Of a stretch of DNA of 64,000 nt, positions 48,869 to 58,105 are shown one piece after another. The translations under genes and the position numbers were made by a program. Each line of letters opens with the position of its first letter. Positions within the stretch are counted from its first letter, which is position 1. The notes beneath the pieces were generated by a model, which had not been told where the DNA came from, did no database searches, and saw only the letters and a program-made list of their open reading frames with translations. The DNA lies in assembly GCA_019636015.1 (NCBI GenBank), contig JAHBYJ010000001.1:2294066-2358065 (forward strand), read 5' to 3'. This DNA is from Parvibaculaceae bacterium. Lineage in GTDB: Bacteria; Pseudomonadota; Alphaproteobacteria; Parvibaculales; Parvibaculaceae.

Positions 48869-49597
48869 TCACTCCGCCCATGCGGCGATCTTCTCCATCA
48901 GGCGGAGCCGTGCATCGGGCAGATGGCGTTGGTGGGCCGCGAAGAGGTGACGCTCCAGAAAATGCCCTGTGAGCCTGAAGCCCTCCGCTACATCCGCAGG
49001 CGTGGCTTCGCCTGCCTGCGAGCCGACGAGAAAGCCCGGCAGCCGGAACAGCCGGTCCTTGTAGGGCTCGCCCGCCGCCCGGCTCACCGCGCCGCCGCTC
49101 TTCGGCGAGACATAGACGAGATCGTCCCGGGCGCCCGTCGCCGCGCAGCGCGTGAGATCGAGTCCGAAGCCGAGCTCCTGCAGCAACCCGAGCTCGAAGC
49201 GCACGAAGATCGCGGGCCAGACTTCCCCGTCCTGCAGCGTTTCGAGCAGCACTTCATAGCCGTCGTAAAGGGCCGGATGCGCTTCCCGCTCCGGCACGAC
49301 GCCGCAAACGGCGCTCGCCGCGCTGAGCGCCAGCAGCGCCAGCGGATCGTCCATCAGGAGGCCCGCCAGCGGGCGCACGAGCTCCACCTGGTAGGTGCCA
49401 AGATGATCGGATAGCCGCGCCCGCCAATGCGCATTGAGCTTGTTGCCGGGCTGCAGCACGCTGCGCATCCGCGGCCCCGCGCCGCCATGCACCAACCCCA
49501 GATGCCGCCCCTGCTCCCGCGTGAAGAGTTCGAGGATCGCGCCGGTCTCGCCATGCGCCCGCGCCGACAACACGATCCCTTCGTCACGCCAGTCCAT
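48869..49597 (-). CDS. recO: DNA repair protein RecO
   Basis: A 242-residue RecO, which loads RecA on SSB-coated DNA with RecR. The N-terminal OB fold reads WRDEGIVLSARAHGETGAIL then ELFTREQGRHLGLVHG. The helical C-terminal part has IFVRFELGLLQELGFGLDLT and the CAATG-to-YVSPKSGGAVS region where the zinc cysteines would lie; only one cysteine is kept there, as in several alphaproteobacteria. It starts 9 bases after era in the conserved rnc-era-recO order. Confidence 0.94.
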   Translation of the reverse strand: MDWRDEGIVLSARAHGETGAILELFTREQGRHLGLVHGGAGPRMRSVLQPGNKLNAHWRARLSDHLGTYQVELVRPLAGLLMDDPLALLALSAASAVCGVVPEREAHPALYDGYEVLLETLQDGEVWPAIFVRFELGLLQELGFGLDLTRCAATGARDDLVYVSPKSGGAVSRAAGEPYKDRLFRLPGFLVGSQAGEATPADVAEGFRLTGHFLERHLFAAHQRHLPDARLRLMEKIAAWAE

Positions 49598-49606
49598 GCG
49601 CGGCCC

Positions 49607-50542
49607 TCACCCCTGCGGGAAATCGAGACCCATTTCGCGGTAGCGCTCGCGATCGTCGGACCAGTTCTCGCGCACTTTCACGAAGAGGAAGAGATGCACT
49701 TTCGTCTCCAGCATCTCTTCGAGCTCCTGCCGCGCAAGCTGCCCGACCGTCTTGATCGTCTGCCCGCCCTTGCCGAGCGCGATCTTCTTCTGGCTGTCGC
49801 GCTCGACGAAGATGACCTGGGCGATGCGGATCGAGCCGTCCTTCTTCTGCTCCCATTCCTCCGTCTCGACGGTCAGGGAATAAGGCAGCTCGTCGTGAAG
49901 CCGGAGAAAGAGCTTCTCGCGCGTGACCTCCGCGGCGAGCGAACGGAGCGGCACATCGGCCGCCTGATCTTCCGGGTAGTGCCACGGCCCAAACGGCATC
50001 ATCTTCGCGAGGTGCCGGCGCAGATCGGCAACGCCGCTCCCTTTCATCGCCGAGATCATGAACGTGTCGGTGAATATCCCCGTCTCGTTCAGCCGTTCGG
50101 CGAGCTTCAGCAGCTTCTCGCGCTTCGTCGCATCGATCTTGTTCAGAACGAGGATCGCCTTCCGCCCTTGCGACTTCAGCCCCTCGATGATCCGTTCGAG
50201 ATCTTCCTCGCGCTCATATTCGGCATCGACCATGAGGATGATGGCATCCGCATCGCCCGCACCGCCCCAGGCGGCATCGACCATCGCCTTGTCGAGCCGC
50301 CGCTTCGGCTTGAAGATGCCCGGCGTGTCCACGAACACAATCTGCGTGTCGCCTTCCATCGCGATGCCGCGGATGCGCGAGCGCGTCGTCTGCACCTTGT
50401 GCGTGACGATGGCGACTTTAGAGCCGACAAGCTGGTTCAGAAGCGTCGACTTGCCCGCATTCGGCGCGCCGATGATGGCGACGAAGCCGCAGCGGGTTTG
50501 CCCGGCCTCGGCCTGCGGCATGTTTTCAGATGTCTCTTCCAT
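49607..50542 (-). CDS. era: GTPase Era
   Basis: A 311-residue GTPase that binds the 3' end of 16S rRNA and monitors 30S assembly. GTPase motifs are GAPNAGKSTLLNQLVGSK (P-loop, residues 25-32), VDTPGI and LVLNKIDATKR. The C-terminal KH domain shows VIFVERDSQKKIALGKGGQT IKTVG in two pieces. Length is normal. It sits 36 bases after rnc. The N-terminal 17 residues are variable. Confidence 0.97.
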   Translation of the reverse strand: MEETSENMPQAEAGQTRCGFVAIIGAPNAGKSTLLNQLVGSKVAIVTHKVQTTRSRIRGIAMEGDTQIVFVDTPGIFKPKRRLDKAMVDAAWGGAGDADAIILMVDAEYEREEDLERIIEGLKSQGRKAILVLNKIDATKREKLLKLAERLNETGIFTDTFMISAMKGSGVADLRRHLAKMMPFGPWHYPEDQAADVPLRSLAAEVTREKLFLRLHDELPYSLTVETEEWEQKKDGSIRIAQVIFVERDSQKKIALGKGGQTIKTVGQLARQELEEMLETKVHLFLFVKVRENWSDDRERYREMGLDFPQG

Positions 50543-50578
50543 GATGCCGCTTCAATAGCATATCGGCGCGGGCCGCGC

Positions 50579-51265
50579 TCAGTCTTCATCCTGCCAGAGG
50601 CCCAGTTTTTCAAGCATCGCCCGGGCGGCGGCCTGCTCGGCCTGTCGCTTGGACGCCCCCCTGGCCGTGAGGGTGGATTGTCCCTCGACCTCGACCGAAA
50701 CGGTGAATTCCGGCGCATGGTCGGGGCCCGTGCGCCCGGCAAGCACATATCGGGGCACCGGCCGCCCGGCGCCCTGCGCCCATTCCTGCAGCGCCGTCTT
50801 CGCATCCTGCGGCACCTTGCCCGACCGCTCGATCAGGGCCGACCATTCGGTGCGGACGAAACGCTCGGCAACCTCATGCCCGCCATCGAGATAAAGCGCC
50901 GCGATCAGGGCTTCGCAGGCGTCGCCCAGAATGGCGGCCTTGCGCCGCCCGCCCGCCTTTTCCTCGCCGCCGCCCATCACGATATGGCGGCCGAGATCGA
51001 GCCGTTCCGCCACTTCCGCGCAGGCTTCCTTGCGGACCAGCGCATTATACCGCACCGCGAGCTCGCCCTCATCGGCTTGCGGAAAGGTCTCAAGCAGCCA
51101 TTTCGCGATGGCGAGGCCAAGCACCCGGTCGCCCAGAAATTCGAACCGCTGATAATTATTGCTGCCCTCGGCGCTCGGATGCGTCAGCGCACGCCGGAGC
51201 AGGCTCTCATCGGCGAAGCGATGGCCAAGCCGCGTCTGCAGCAGTTCCGGGCTCACTCGACCCAT
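50579..51265 (-). CDS. rnc: ribonuclease III
   Basis: A 228-residue double-strand-specific RNase. The signature NNYQRFEFLGDRVLGLAIAK contains E42 and D46 of the metal site, and the second cluster is in ILGDACEALIAALYLDGG. The double-stranded RNA-binding domain occupies the last 70 residues (ALQEWAQGAGRPVPRYVLAG, then GASKRQAEQAAARAMLEKLG). I start at MGRVSPELLQ, which overlaps lepB by 13 bases; an ATG 36 bases further upstream is less likely. It processes rRNA and many mRNAs. Confidence 0.96.
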   Translation of the reverse strand: MGRVSPELLQTRLGHRFADESLLRRALTHPSAEGSNNYQRFEFLGDRVLGLAIAKWLLETFPQADEGELAVRYNALVRKEACAEVAERLDLGRHIVMGGGEEKAGGRRKAAILGDACEALIAALYLDGGHEVAERFVRTEWSALIERSGKVPQDAKTALQEWAQGAGRPVPRYVLAGRTGPDHAPEFTVSVEVEGQSTLTARGASKRQAEQAAARAMLEKLGLWQDED

Positions 51266-52029
51266 TTGCCGATGCGATCCCAGCGGATGGCGGACGGCCA
51301 CTTCCAGAATTGCCAGATCGCCGCGCTGCCATCAGCGGAGAAGAACACGATCTCGGCTTTGCCGACCAGGTTCTCGAAGGGCACATAGCCGACCGACTCC
51401 GCCACACGGCTGTCGCTTGAATTGTCGCGATTATCGCCCATCATGAAATAATGCCCCTCAGGCACCTGATAGGGCCCCGCATTGTCCCAGACGCCGTTCC
51501 GGACGCGATCCAGCGTGAGATAGGAAACGCCATTCGGCAGCGTTTCCTTGTAGCGCGGCACGCGGCGGACATTGCCGAAGGCATCGCGCTCGATGAAATC
51601 GTCCACCCGCATGCGCGGCACTTCACGATCGTTGATGTAGAGAACGCCGCTGCGCATCTCGATCTTGTCGCCGGGAAGCCCCACCACACGCTTGATGAAA
51701 TCGGTGCGATTATCGATCGGCTGTTTGAACACGGCGATGTCGCCACGCTCCGGTTCCACGCCGACGATCCGTCCGCTGAAAAGCGGTGGGCTGAAAGGCA
51801 GCGAATGCCGGGAATAGCCATAGCTGTATTTCGAGACGAAAAGATAGTCGCCGATCAGCAGGGTTGACTCCATCGAACTCGACGGGATGAAGAAGGGCTG
51901 GAACAGCAATGCCCTGATCACCATGGCGATCAGCAGCGCATAGATGATCGTGCGCACATTCTCCGAGAACGAACTGCCGCGCAGCTTCCGCGCATTTTCG
52001 CTCATCGAGACTTTCCAGTCATTGGCCAT
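51253..52029 (-). CDS. lepB: signal peptidase I
   Basis: A 258-residue inner-membrane protease that removes Sec and Tat signal peptides. One N-terminal span (TIIYALLIAMVIRALLFQPF) leads to the catalytic serine S52 in IPSSSMESTLLIGDYLFVSK. The general base is K113 in RTDFIKRVVGLPGDKI. The box GHYFMMGDNRDNSSDSR is the conserved C-terminal signature. I start at MANDWKVSMS, preceded by GGGGAG; a longer in-frame opening overlaps acpS and has no membrane logic. It sits between acpS and rnc. Confidence 0.96.
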   Translation of the reverse strand: MANDWKVSMSENARKLRGSSFSENVRTIIYALLIAMVIRALLFQPFFIPSSSMESTLLIGDYLFVSKYSYGYSRHSLPFSPPLFSGRIVGVEPERGDIAVFKQPIDNRTDFIKRVVGLPGDKIEMRSGVLYINDREVPRMRVDDFIERDAFGNVRRVPRYKETLPNGVSYLTLDRVRNGVWDNAGPYQVPEGHYFMMGDNRDNSSDSRVAESVGYVPFENLVGKAEIVFFSADGSAAIWQFWKWPSAIRWDRIGKWVE

Positions 52030-52091
52030 TCCCTGAATGCTCCCCTCGCCCGCCGGCCCGCGCAATGACGCGGTCCGCCTGCTTCCGCCGC

Positions 52092-52493
52092 TTATGTCTT
52101 CGGCACCGCCGAAATGATGACGAAAGCCTGCGCCAGCGGGTGATCGTCGGTGATCGTAAGATGGATGACCGGCGTCATGCCGGCCGGCGTGATCTCGTTG
52201 AGCCGGTCGAGCGCGCCGCCGGTCAGCGCCATTGTGGGCTGCCCTCCGCGCATATTGACCACACCCATGTCCCGCCAGAAGACGCCGCGCCGAAGCCCGG
52301 TACCGAGCGCCTTCGAACATGCTTCCTTCGCCGCAAAGCGTTTCGCATAGGAAGCAGCGCGCATGCGCCGCGCCTCGGACTTGCGTTGCTCGACGTCGGT
52401 GAAGATGCGCTGGACGAAACGGTCGCCGAAGCGGTCCAGCGTCTGCTGCACGCGCCTGATATCGATGATGTCGTTGCCGATGCCGATGATCAT
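52092..52493 (-). CDS. acpS: holo-ACP synthase
   Basis: A 133-residue phosphopantetheinyl transferase that activates acyl carrier protein. The N-terminal [20 protein letters not shown] and [20 protein letters not shown] contain the metal-binding Asp and Glu. The C-terminal strand [18 protein letters not shown] is typical. It overlaps the pdxJ stop by 4 bases (ATGA), the standard pdxJ-acpS coupling. Cytoplasmic trimer in the family. Confidence 0.96.
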   Translation of the reverse strand: MIIGIGNDIIDIRRVQQTLDRFGDRFVQRIFTDVEQRKSEARRMRAASYAKRFAAKEACSKALGTGLRRGVFWRDMGVVNMRGGQPTMALTGGALDRLNEITPAGMTPVIHLTITDDHPLAQAFVIISAVPKT

Positions 52494-53281
52494 CGGGATT
52501 CCTTCGCGCCGGTGCCGGCCGATAGCGGCCGGGCGGCATCCATCGCCGCCCGCATCAGACGAATGCTTTCCGCCAGGCCGACAAACACGGCTTCGCCGAC
52601 AAGGAAGTGGCCGATATTGAGTTCCGCAAGCTCCGGTATCGCCGCCACCGGCCCGACCGTGTCGAAGGTGAGGCCATGGCCCGCATGAACCTCGAGGCCG
52701 AGCGCCGCGCCATCCGCCGCCGCCCTGCCGAGCCGGGCAAGCTCCGCATCGCGCTTGGCATGCTGCCGCTCCAGCACGGCGTCGCAATAGGCGCCCGTAT
52801 GCAGTTCCACAACCGGCGCACCGAGCGAGCGCGCCGCCTCGAGCTGGCGCTTCTCCGCATTGATGAAGAGGGACACGCGAATGCCTGCGTCGCGCAACCG
52901 GTCGACAATGGGCTTCAGATGGTTGTGGAGACCCGCCGCATCGAGCCCGCCTTCCGTCGTCACTTCCTCGCGCCGCTCCGGCACGATGCAGCAGGCATGC
53001 GGCTTGTGGCGCAGGGCGATCTGCAGCATCTCCGGCGTCGCCGCCATTTCGAGATTGAGCGGCAGGCCGATCTCATCCATCAGCCGTGCAATATCGTCGT
53101 CGCGGATATGCCGCCGGTCTTCGCGCAGATGCGCGGTGATGCCATCGGCACCGGCCTCCGCCGCGAGCTTCGCCGCCCGCACGGGATCGGGATGGTCGTT
53201 GCCGCGCGCATTCCGGATGGTCGCCACGTGATCGATATTGACGCCGAGGCGCAGATATCCCGGCATGGCCTTCACGTTCAT
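52490..53281 (-). CDS. pdxJ: pyridoxine 5'-phosphate synthase
   Basis: A 263-residue PdxJ, which condenses 1-deoxyxylulose 5-phosphate with aminoacetone phosphate to pyridoxine phosphate. It shows [17 protein letters not shown] with the catalytic histidine and [33 protein letters not shown] and [10 protein letters not shown] follow, and [13 protein letters not shown] carries the second histidine. The start [10 protein letters not shown] overlaps the DUF2062 stop by 4 bases. TIM barrel of normal length. Confidence 0.96.
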   Translation of the reverse strand: MNVKAMPGYLRLGVNIDHVATIRNARGNDHPDPVRAAKLAAEAGADGITAHLREDRRHIRDDDIARLMDEIGLPLNLEMAATPEMLQIALRHKPHACCIVPERREEVTTEGGLDAAGLHNHLKPIVDRLRDAGIRVSLFINAEKRQLEAARSLGAPVVELHTGAYCDAVLERQHAKRDAELARLGRAAADGAALGLEVHAGHGLTFDTVGPVAAIPELAELNIGHFLVGEAVFVGLAESIRLMRAAMDAARPLSAGTGAKESR

Positions 53282-53889
53282 GCAGCGTCTCCCTTGCCCG
53301 TCTCCAGAGCGGCGGCTTCGACGCGCCTGCCGGCGGCGGCATCGGCCCTCGCCTTCGCCCGCTCCTCCAGCAGCTTGCGCCGTTGTGATTGATAGGCTTC
53401 GACGCCGCTCCGCGTAATGACATAAAAGACACAACCCAGCACAATTCCGACCGGGATTGCGCCCACGAGGAGCGGCACGATATGCGGCAGCAGCCGGTCG
53501 AAGGCACCCGCCTGCTGCACCACTTCCTCGATCTCGGGATGGGCCCGGCCCGCCGGGGTGCCGACCATGAACTTACCGACCTCGAACACGACGAAGAAGA
53601 TGAGCGGAAAGGTCAGGGGATTGCCGACAAAAGTTCCCAGCGCGCTCGCGACGAGATTGCCGCGGATCACCCAGGCAACCAGCATGGCAAGAAGGATGTG
53701 AAATCCGAAAAACGGCGTGCAGGAGGCAAACACGCCCGCCGCCACGCCGAGCGCAATCGCATGCGGCGTGCCCGAAAGCCGCCAGACGCGCCGCCACCCA
53801 TACTGAAAGGAGCGCTTCCAGCCCGAACGGGGCCAGAAGAATTCCTTCAGCTTCTCAATAGGGTGCAGATCGACGCGACGGCGAAACAA
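53278..53889 (-). CDS. DUF2062 membrane protein
   Basis: A 203-residue protein with three or four spans. The DUF2062 features are [20 protein letters not shown] then [20 protein letters not shown] and [20 protein letters not shown]. An N-terminal basic stretch and a long charged C-terminal tail (about residues 150-203) face the cytoplasm. The function is unknown. It lies between pyrE and pdxJ, coupled to pdxJ by an ATGA overlap, a placement common in Rhizobiales. Confidence 0.9.
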   Translation of the reverse strand: MFRRRVDLHPIEKLKEFFWPRSGWKRSFQYGWRRVWRLSGTPHAIALGVAAGVFASCTPFFGFHILLAMLVAWVIRGNLVASALGTFVGNPLTFPLIFFVVFEVGKFMVGTPAGRAHPEIEEVVQQAGAFDRLLPHIVPLLVGAIPVGIVLGCVFYVITRSGVEAYQSQRRKLLEERAKARADAAAGRRVEAAALETGKGDAA

Positions 53890-53899
53890 AAATCAATCC

Positions 53900-54484
53900 T
53901 CATGCCAGATGCCGGCTTCCCGGCTTGGTCGCAGGCAGCGCGGCGAGTTCCTTCGGCAGCTTGTCGGCGGGATAGGCCGGGATAGCGATCCGCGCGAGCG
54001 AGATCAGCTTCGTGCCGACCTTCGCCTTGCCGCCGGAACGGTCGATCAGGCAGGCCGCCGCCACAACCCGGGCGCCGGTCTTCTTGATCGCCTCAATGCA
54101 CTCGCGCGACGAAAGCCCCGTCGTCACGATGTCTTCCACCATCACCACGCGCATACCCTTTTCGAGATGGAACCCGCGGCGAAGCGCGAATTCCCCGTTC
54201 TCCCGCTCGACATACATGGCCGGAACCTTCATGTGCCGCGCCGTTTCATAACCGGGAATGATACCGCCCACTGCGGGCGAAACGATGGCATCAATGGGGC
54301 CGCTCACTTCATCGGCGATTTTTGCGGCCAGCGCCTTGCAGAGCTTCGAGGTCCGTGCGGGATTCATGAACACCAGCGCCTTCTGAAGGAAGACCGGGCT
54401 GTGCAGCCCGGAGGAAAGAATGAAATGCCCTCTCAGCAGCGCGCCGGCTTTTTCGAATTCCTTGAGAACCTTGTCTTGATCCAT
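53900..54484 (-). CDS. pyrE: orotate phosphoribosyltransferase
   Basis: A 194-residue enzyme that joins orotate to PRPP in pyrimidine synthesis. The PRPP-binding loop is [40 protein letters not shown] and [15 protein letters not shown] form the rest of the active site. This is the shorter class also found in Gram-positive bacteria and alphaproteobacteria. It follows rsh by 43 bases. Cytoplasmic. Confidence 0.95.
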   Translation of the reverse strand: MDQDKVLKEFEKAGALLRGHFILSSGLHSPVFLQKALVFMNPARTSKLCKALAAKIADEVSGPIDAIVSPAVGGIIPGYETARHMKVPAMYVERENGEFALRRGFHLEKGMRVVMVEDIVTTGLSSRECIEAIKKTGARVVAAACLIDRSGGKAKVGTKLISLARIAIPAYPADKLPKELAALPATKPGSRHLA

Positions 54485-54527
54485 TTCTTCACCGGCTTCT
54501 TCTTTGGGGAGTGGATGTCAGTTCCGT

Positions 54528-56675
54528 TCAGCGCCTGGGGCGCACCACGGTGTTGACGCAGGAAAGTCCGTTGAGCGCGGACATGATCCGCGTCAGATGC
54601 TTGAGGTCGCGCACTTCGAGGTCGAGCTGTATGTCGTAGAAGTCCGTATCGCGCTGCGCGAGCGAGAGATTGGCGATATTGCTGCCATAGTCCGCGATCA
54701 GCGTCGCGATATGGCCGAGCGAACCGACTTCGTTCTTCGCGGTCACGCGCAACCGCGTCGGGAAGCTCTGCGGATGTTCGGGATCGATATCCCATGTCGC
54801 ATCGATCCAGCGCATCGCATCGCCGTCGAACTCCTCAAGCGCCGGGGCGTCGATCGGATAGATCGTCACGCCTTCGCCCGGCATCATGATGCCCACAATG
54901 CGCTCGCCCGGCAGCGGGAACATTTCCGGCGCAAAACGGATGGCGAGACCCGAGGCCCGGCCCGTTACCCGCACCGACCCCCCGCGCTCGTCCTTGCCGT
55001 TCATGCGGCCATTGCGCTTCCGCCCGCCCTTCGGCGCACCGTCCTCGGGATAGACGGTCTGCAGAATCTGTTGCGGATTGATCGTGCCGTCGCCGACACC
55101 GGCCAGCAGCTCATTGATGTCGTGCTTGCGGAGCGGCCCGAGCGCGCGCTCCAGAATTGTGTCGGTCGCCTCGCGTCCCGCCGCCTCGAAGGCCGTCTTC
55201 ACGATCTGCCGGCCGAGCTTGCTGAACTCCGCCTGCTTCGTCGCGCGGATCGAACGGCGGATGGCGGACCGCGCCTTGCCTGTCGCGACAATCGCTTCCC
55301 AGGCCGGAGACGGCTTCTGCGCTTGCGAGCGGATGATCTCCACCTCGTCGCCGTTCTCGAGCTTGCTACGAAGCGGCATGTGCCGGCCGTTGATCTTGCA
55401 GCCGACGCAGGTGTCGCCGATCTCGGTATGCACCGCATAGGCGAAGTCGATGGGCGTCGCACCGCGCGGCAGCGTGATGAGCAAGCCGTTCGGCGTGAAG
55501 CAGAACACCTGGTCCGAATACATCTGGAGCTTCGTATGCTCCAGGAATTCCTCGGGCGAGGCGCCATGTTCCAGCATTTCGATGAGCTGGCGGAGCCATT
55601 TGAAGGTCGCCGCAAACTCGCCCGATGCGTCCGTACCGCTCGCTTCCTTGTAGAGCCAGTGAGCCGCGATGCCGTATTCGGCGACCTCGTGCATCTTGCG
55701 GGTCCGCACCTGTACCTCGGCGCGCTTGCGCTGCGGCCCGATCATGGTGGTGTGCAGCGAGCGGTATCCGTTCGCCTTCGGCGTCGAGATGTAGTCCTTG
55801 AAACGCCCCGGCACCATGGGCCAACTCGTATGCAGCACGCCGATCGCGCGATAGCAGTCCGGCACGTCATCCACGATCACGCGAAAGCCGAAAATATCGG
55901 AGAGCTGCTCAAGCGAAATCGCGCGCCGTTCCATCTTGCGCCACATCGAATAGGGCCGCTTCTCGCGCCCGATCACCTCGCAGGGCAAGCCCGCCTCTTC
56001 GAGCTTCGCCCTGATCTCGTCGGCGATCTTCTTCACCGCATCGCCGGTCGACTCGCGGAATTCGTTGAGCCGCTTGATCAGCGCCTCGCGCGCTTCCGGA
56101 TTGAGCTCCTTGAACGCGAGATCCTCAAGCTCCTCGCGGATTTCCTGAATGCCCATGCGGCCGGCAAGCGGCGCATAGATTTCCATCGTCTCGAGCGCGA
56201 TCCGCTGCCGCTTCTCCGCCGACGAGATGAAATGCAGCGTCCGCATGTTGTGAAGCCGGTCGGCGAGCTTCACCAGCAGCACGCGGATGTCGTTCGACAT
56301 GGCGAGCAGGAACTTGCGGAAATTCTCCGCCTGCTTCGACCGCTCGGAGGTCAGCTCGATCCGGGTGAGCTTCGTCACGCCGTCCACGAGCCCCGCCACC
56401 TGCGGCCCGAACAGCTTGGTGAGCTCGTCCATCGTCGAGCCCGTATCCTCGATCGTGTCGTGGAGCAGCGCCGTGACGATCGTCGCCGTGTCGAGCTTGA
56501 GGTCCGTCAGGATGCCGGCTACTTCGATCGGGTGGGAGAAATAGGGATCGCCGCTGGCGCGCTTCTGGCTGCCATGCTGCTTCATGGCATAGACATAGGC
56601 GCGGTTGATCAGGGCTTCGTCCGCTTTCGGATCGTAGCCGAGCACGCGATCGACGAGCTCATACTGACGCAACAT
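54528..56675 (-). CDS. rsh: bifunctional (p)ppGpp synthetase/hydrolase Rsh
   Basis: A 715-residue RelA/SpoT homologue, the single long alarmone enzyme of most alphaproteobacteria. The hydrolase HD domain is intact: SGDPYFSHPIEVAGIL with H48, and TALLHDTIEDTGST with H72-D73 and E77-D78. The synthetase domain has FRVIVDDVPDCYRAIGVLHT, ISTPKANGYRSLHTTMIGPQ and AEVQVRTRKMHEVAEYGIAA. TGS and zinc-finger-like regions (FCFTPNGLLITLPRGATPID) and a C-terminal ACT domain follow. Both activities should be present. It is 180 bases after rpoZ, with two hairpins in between. Confidence 0.96.
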   Translation of the reverse strand: MLRQYELVDRVLGYDPKADEALINRAYVYAMKQHGSQKRASGDPYFSHPIEVAGILTDLKLDTATIVTALLHDTIEDTGSTMDELTKLFGPQVAGLVDGVTKLTRIELTSERSKQAENFRKFLLAMSNDIRVLLVKLADRLHNMRTLHFISSAEKRQRIALETMEIYAPLAGRMGIQEIREELEDLAFKELNPEAREALIKRLNEFRESTGDAVKKIADEIRAKLEEAGLPCEVIGREKRPYSMWRKMERRAISLEQLSDIFGFRVIVDDVPDCYRAIGVLHTSWPMVPGRFKDYISTPKANGYRSLHTTMIGPQRKRAEVQVRTRKMHEVAEYGIAAHWLYKEASGTDASGEFAATFKWLRQLIEMLEHGASPEEFLEHTKLQMYSDQVFCFTPNGLLITLPRGATPIDFAYAVHTEIGDTCVGCKINGRHMPLRSKLENGDEVEIIRSQAQKPSPAWEAIVATGKARSAIRRSIRATKQAEFSKLGRQIVKTAFEAAGREATDTILERALGPLRKHDINELLAGVGDGTINPQQILQTVYPEDGAPKGGRKRNGRMNGKDERGGSVRVTGRASGLAIRFAPEMFPLPGERIVGIMMPGEGVTIYPIDAPALEEFDGDAMRWIDATWDIDPEHPQSFPTRLRVTAKNEVGSLGHIATLIADYGSNIANLSLAQRDTDFYDIQLDLEVRDLKHLTRIMSALNGLSCVNTVVRPRR

Positions 56676-56724
56676 GCCTGCGATTCTCCTGTGTCCTTCC
56701 TTGCCACAATCCTAACACTCGGGA

Positions 56725-56756
56725 GGCCAGCGCCATGTGGCCAAATGGCGCTGGCC
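56725..56756. other. perfect 12-bp hairpin in the rsh leader
   Basis: GGCCAGCGCCAT and ATGGCGCTGGCC are exact inverted arms around an 8-base loop (GTGGCCAA). It lies between the rpoZ terminator and the rsh start, 50 bases before the rsh ATG on the minus strand. No T-run follows it in either direction, so it is not a simple terminator. It may be a structured mRNA leader. Confidence 0.6.
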
Positions 56757-56762
56757 CAAACG

Positions 56763-56799
56763 AAAAGCGCCGCCCCTCACCTTGCGGCCGGGCGGCGCT
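56763..56799 (-). terminator. probable intrinsic terminator after rpoZ
   Basis: On the minus strand a 10-bp stem, AGCGCCGCCC/GGGCGGCGCT, with a 14-base loop is followed by TTTTCGTTTG. It sits 57 bases beyond the rpoZ stop and would separate rpoZ from rsh transcription, at least in part. Confidence 0.75.
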
Positions 56800-56855
56800 C
56801 GAACTGAATAACCTCTGGGCCTTGAAAGCCGTCCTCCGGCCCTTGCCGCCCGTCC

Positions 56856-57281
56856 TCAGTCTTCTCCGTCCATGTCGTCCGCATCGGCGGATTTCTGCTG
56901 CGGCGAGTCGATCTGGCTCTGGATGGCGCGCAGCAGTTCTTCTTCGCTCATGCGGTCGCCGCCGCCTTCGGCCGAACCGAACGTATCCTGCACCTCGACG
57001 CTGGTTTCGCCCGCCATGAGAAGCTGCATGTTCTCGACCTCGGGCTCCTCCGTATCGACCCGGCTCTGCATGCTGCCGATCAGGTCTTCGCGGAGATTGT
57101 CCGGCGTCACGGTCCGTTCGGCGATCTCGCGCAGCGCCACGACAGGGTTCTTGTCGTTGTCGCGGTCGACCGTCAGCTCCGCGCCGGCCGACATGGCACG
57201 CGCCCGGTGCGCCGAGAGCAGAACGAGCTCAAAGCGGTTGGGCACCTTGTCGACGCAGTCTTCAACGGTCACGCGGGCCAT
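56856..57281 (-). CDS. rpoZ: RNA polymerase omega subunit
   Basis: A 141-residue omega subunit. The conserved first 60 residues, [20 protein letters not shown] then [20 protein letters not shown] and [17 protein letters not shown], fold around the beta-prime C-terminus. Residues 75-141 are an acidic extension longer than in E. coli, as in other alphaproteobacteria. Omega assists polymerase assembly and helps form one ppGpp site in some bacteria, which fits its place next to rsh. Upstream is folK on the same strand. Confidence 0.96.
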   Translation of the reverse strand: MARVTVEDCVDKVPNRFELVLLSAHRARAMSAGAELTVDRDNDKNPVVALREIAERTVTPDNLREDLIGSMQSRVDTEEPEVENMQLLMAGETSVEVQDTFGSAEGGGDRMSEEELLRAIQSQIDSPQQKSADADDMDGED

Positions 57282-57385
57282 GAACGAAACTCCAGTATGC
57301 GGGATCCAATTTGGCCCTGTATGTAGGGGCTGGACCCGCAGAAAGCAAGCAAGAACAGGCCCTTACGGCCAGTTCTGAGACGAAT

Positions 57386-57919
57386 TCAACCGCCGATCCG
57401 GCGGATTTGCGCGAGTTCCGCGGGCGGAAGGGCGGCAATCAGCCGCTCCACGCTCTCCCCCGTCACCGGATGCCGCCAGCCGGGGGCCACATCCCGCAGA
57501 GGCACCAGGACGAACCCCCGGGCCGCGATCCCCGGATGCGGCAGGGCCAGTGGCGCCCCGGCAACCCCGCTGCGGCCGCCGCCGCTGCCCGGCAATACCG
57601 TCCCCCGGCAGTCCAGCAGGTCGAGATCGATCACCCGCGGCGCCCAGCGGTCCCGCCGGACCCGGCCGAACAGAGCCTCGAACCTGTGCAGCGTGGCGAG
57701 TACCCCTTCCGGGGGCGCCGCGGCCTCGACCGACGCGACCGAATTAACATAATCAGGCTGCGCATAGTCGGCCAGCGCCGGGGTCCGGTAAAATGGAGCC
57801 ATCCGGACGACCTGCAGGCCGAACGCCGGCATCGCCGCCAGCGCCGCCCGGAGCGTCGCCTCGGGCCCGCCCGCCGCACCGGGCAGATTGGCGCCGAGCG
57901 CTATCAGAATCTGCGACAT
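57386..57919 (-). CDS. folK: 2-amino-4-hydroxy-6-hydroxymethyldihydropteridine pyrophosphokinase
   Basis: A 177-residue HPPK of folate synthesis. ILIALGANLPG (N-terminal strand), APFYRTPALADYAQPDYVNS and the signature RWAPRVIDLDLLDC, with the metal-binding aspartates, are clear. LPHPGIAARGFVLVPLRDVA closes the active site. The start is the ATG of MSQILIALG, seven bases after AGGT; a GTG two codons earlier is possible. It is 104 bases before rpoZ on the same strand and divergent from the NYN gene. The high content of Ala, Gly and Arg reflects the GC-rich codon use. Confidence 0.93.
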   Translation of the reverse strand: MSQILIALGANLPGAAGGPEATLRAALAAMPAFGLQVVRMAPFYRTPALADYAQPDYVNSVASVEAAAPPEGVLATLHRFEALFGRVRRDRWAPRVIDLDLLDCRGTVLPGSGGGRSGVAGAPLALPHPGIAARGFVLVPLRDVAPGWRHPVTGESVERLIAALPPAELAQIRRIGG

Positions 57920-58105
57920 CTGCACAACCTGCGATTCTGCGATCGGCGTTTTACTTCACATTGAAGAATAGCGCGCCGAAGACTTGCCGGAAAACTTGCG
58001 CGACCCATCATTCCAGTTCTAAGTCTCTGCAGGAAAGCTGCTTGCCTGCCATGACTCGTCTTCAAGACTTTTCGCATAATCGCATTCGAGGGTGGAGTTG
58101 TTTGA

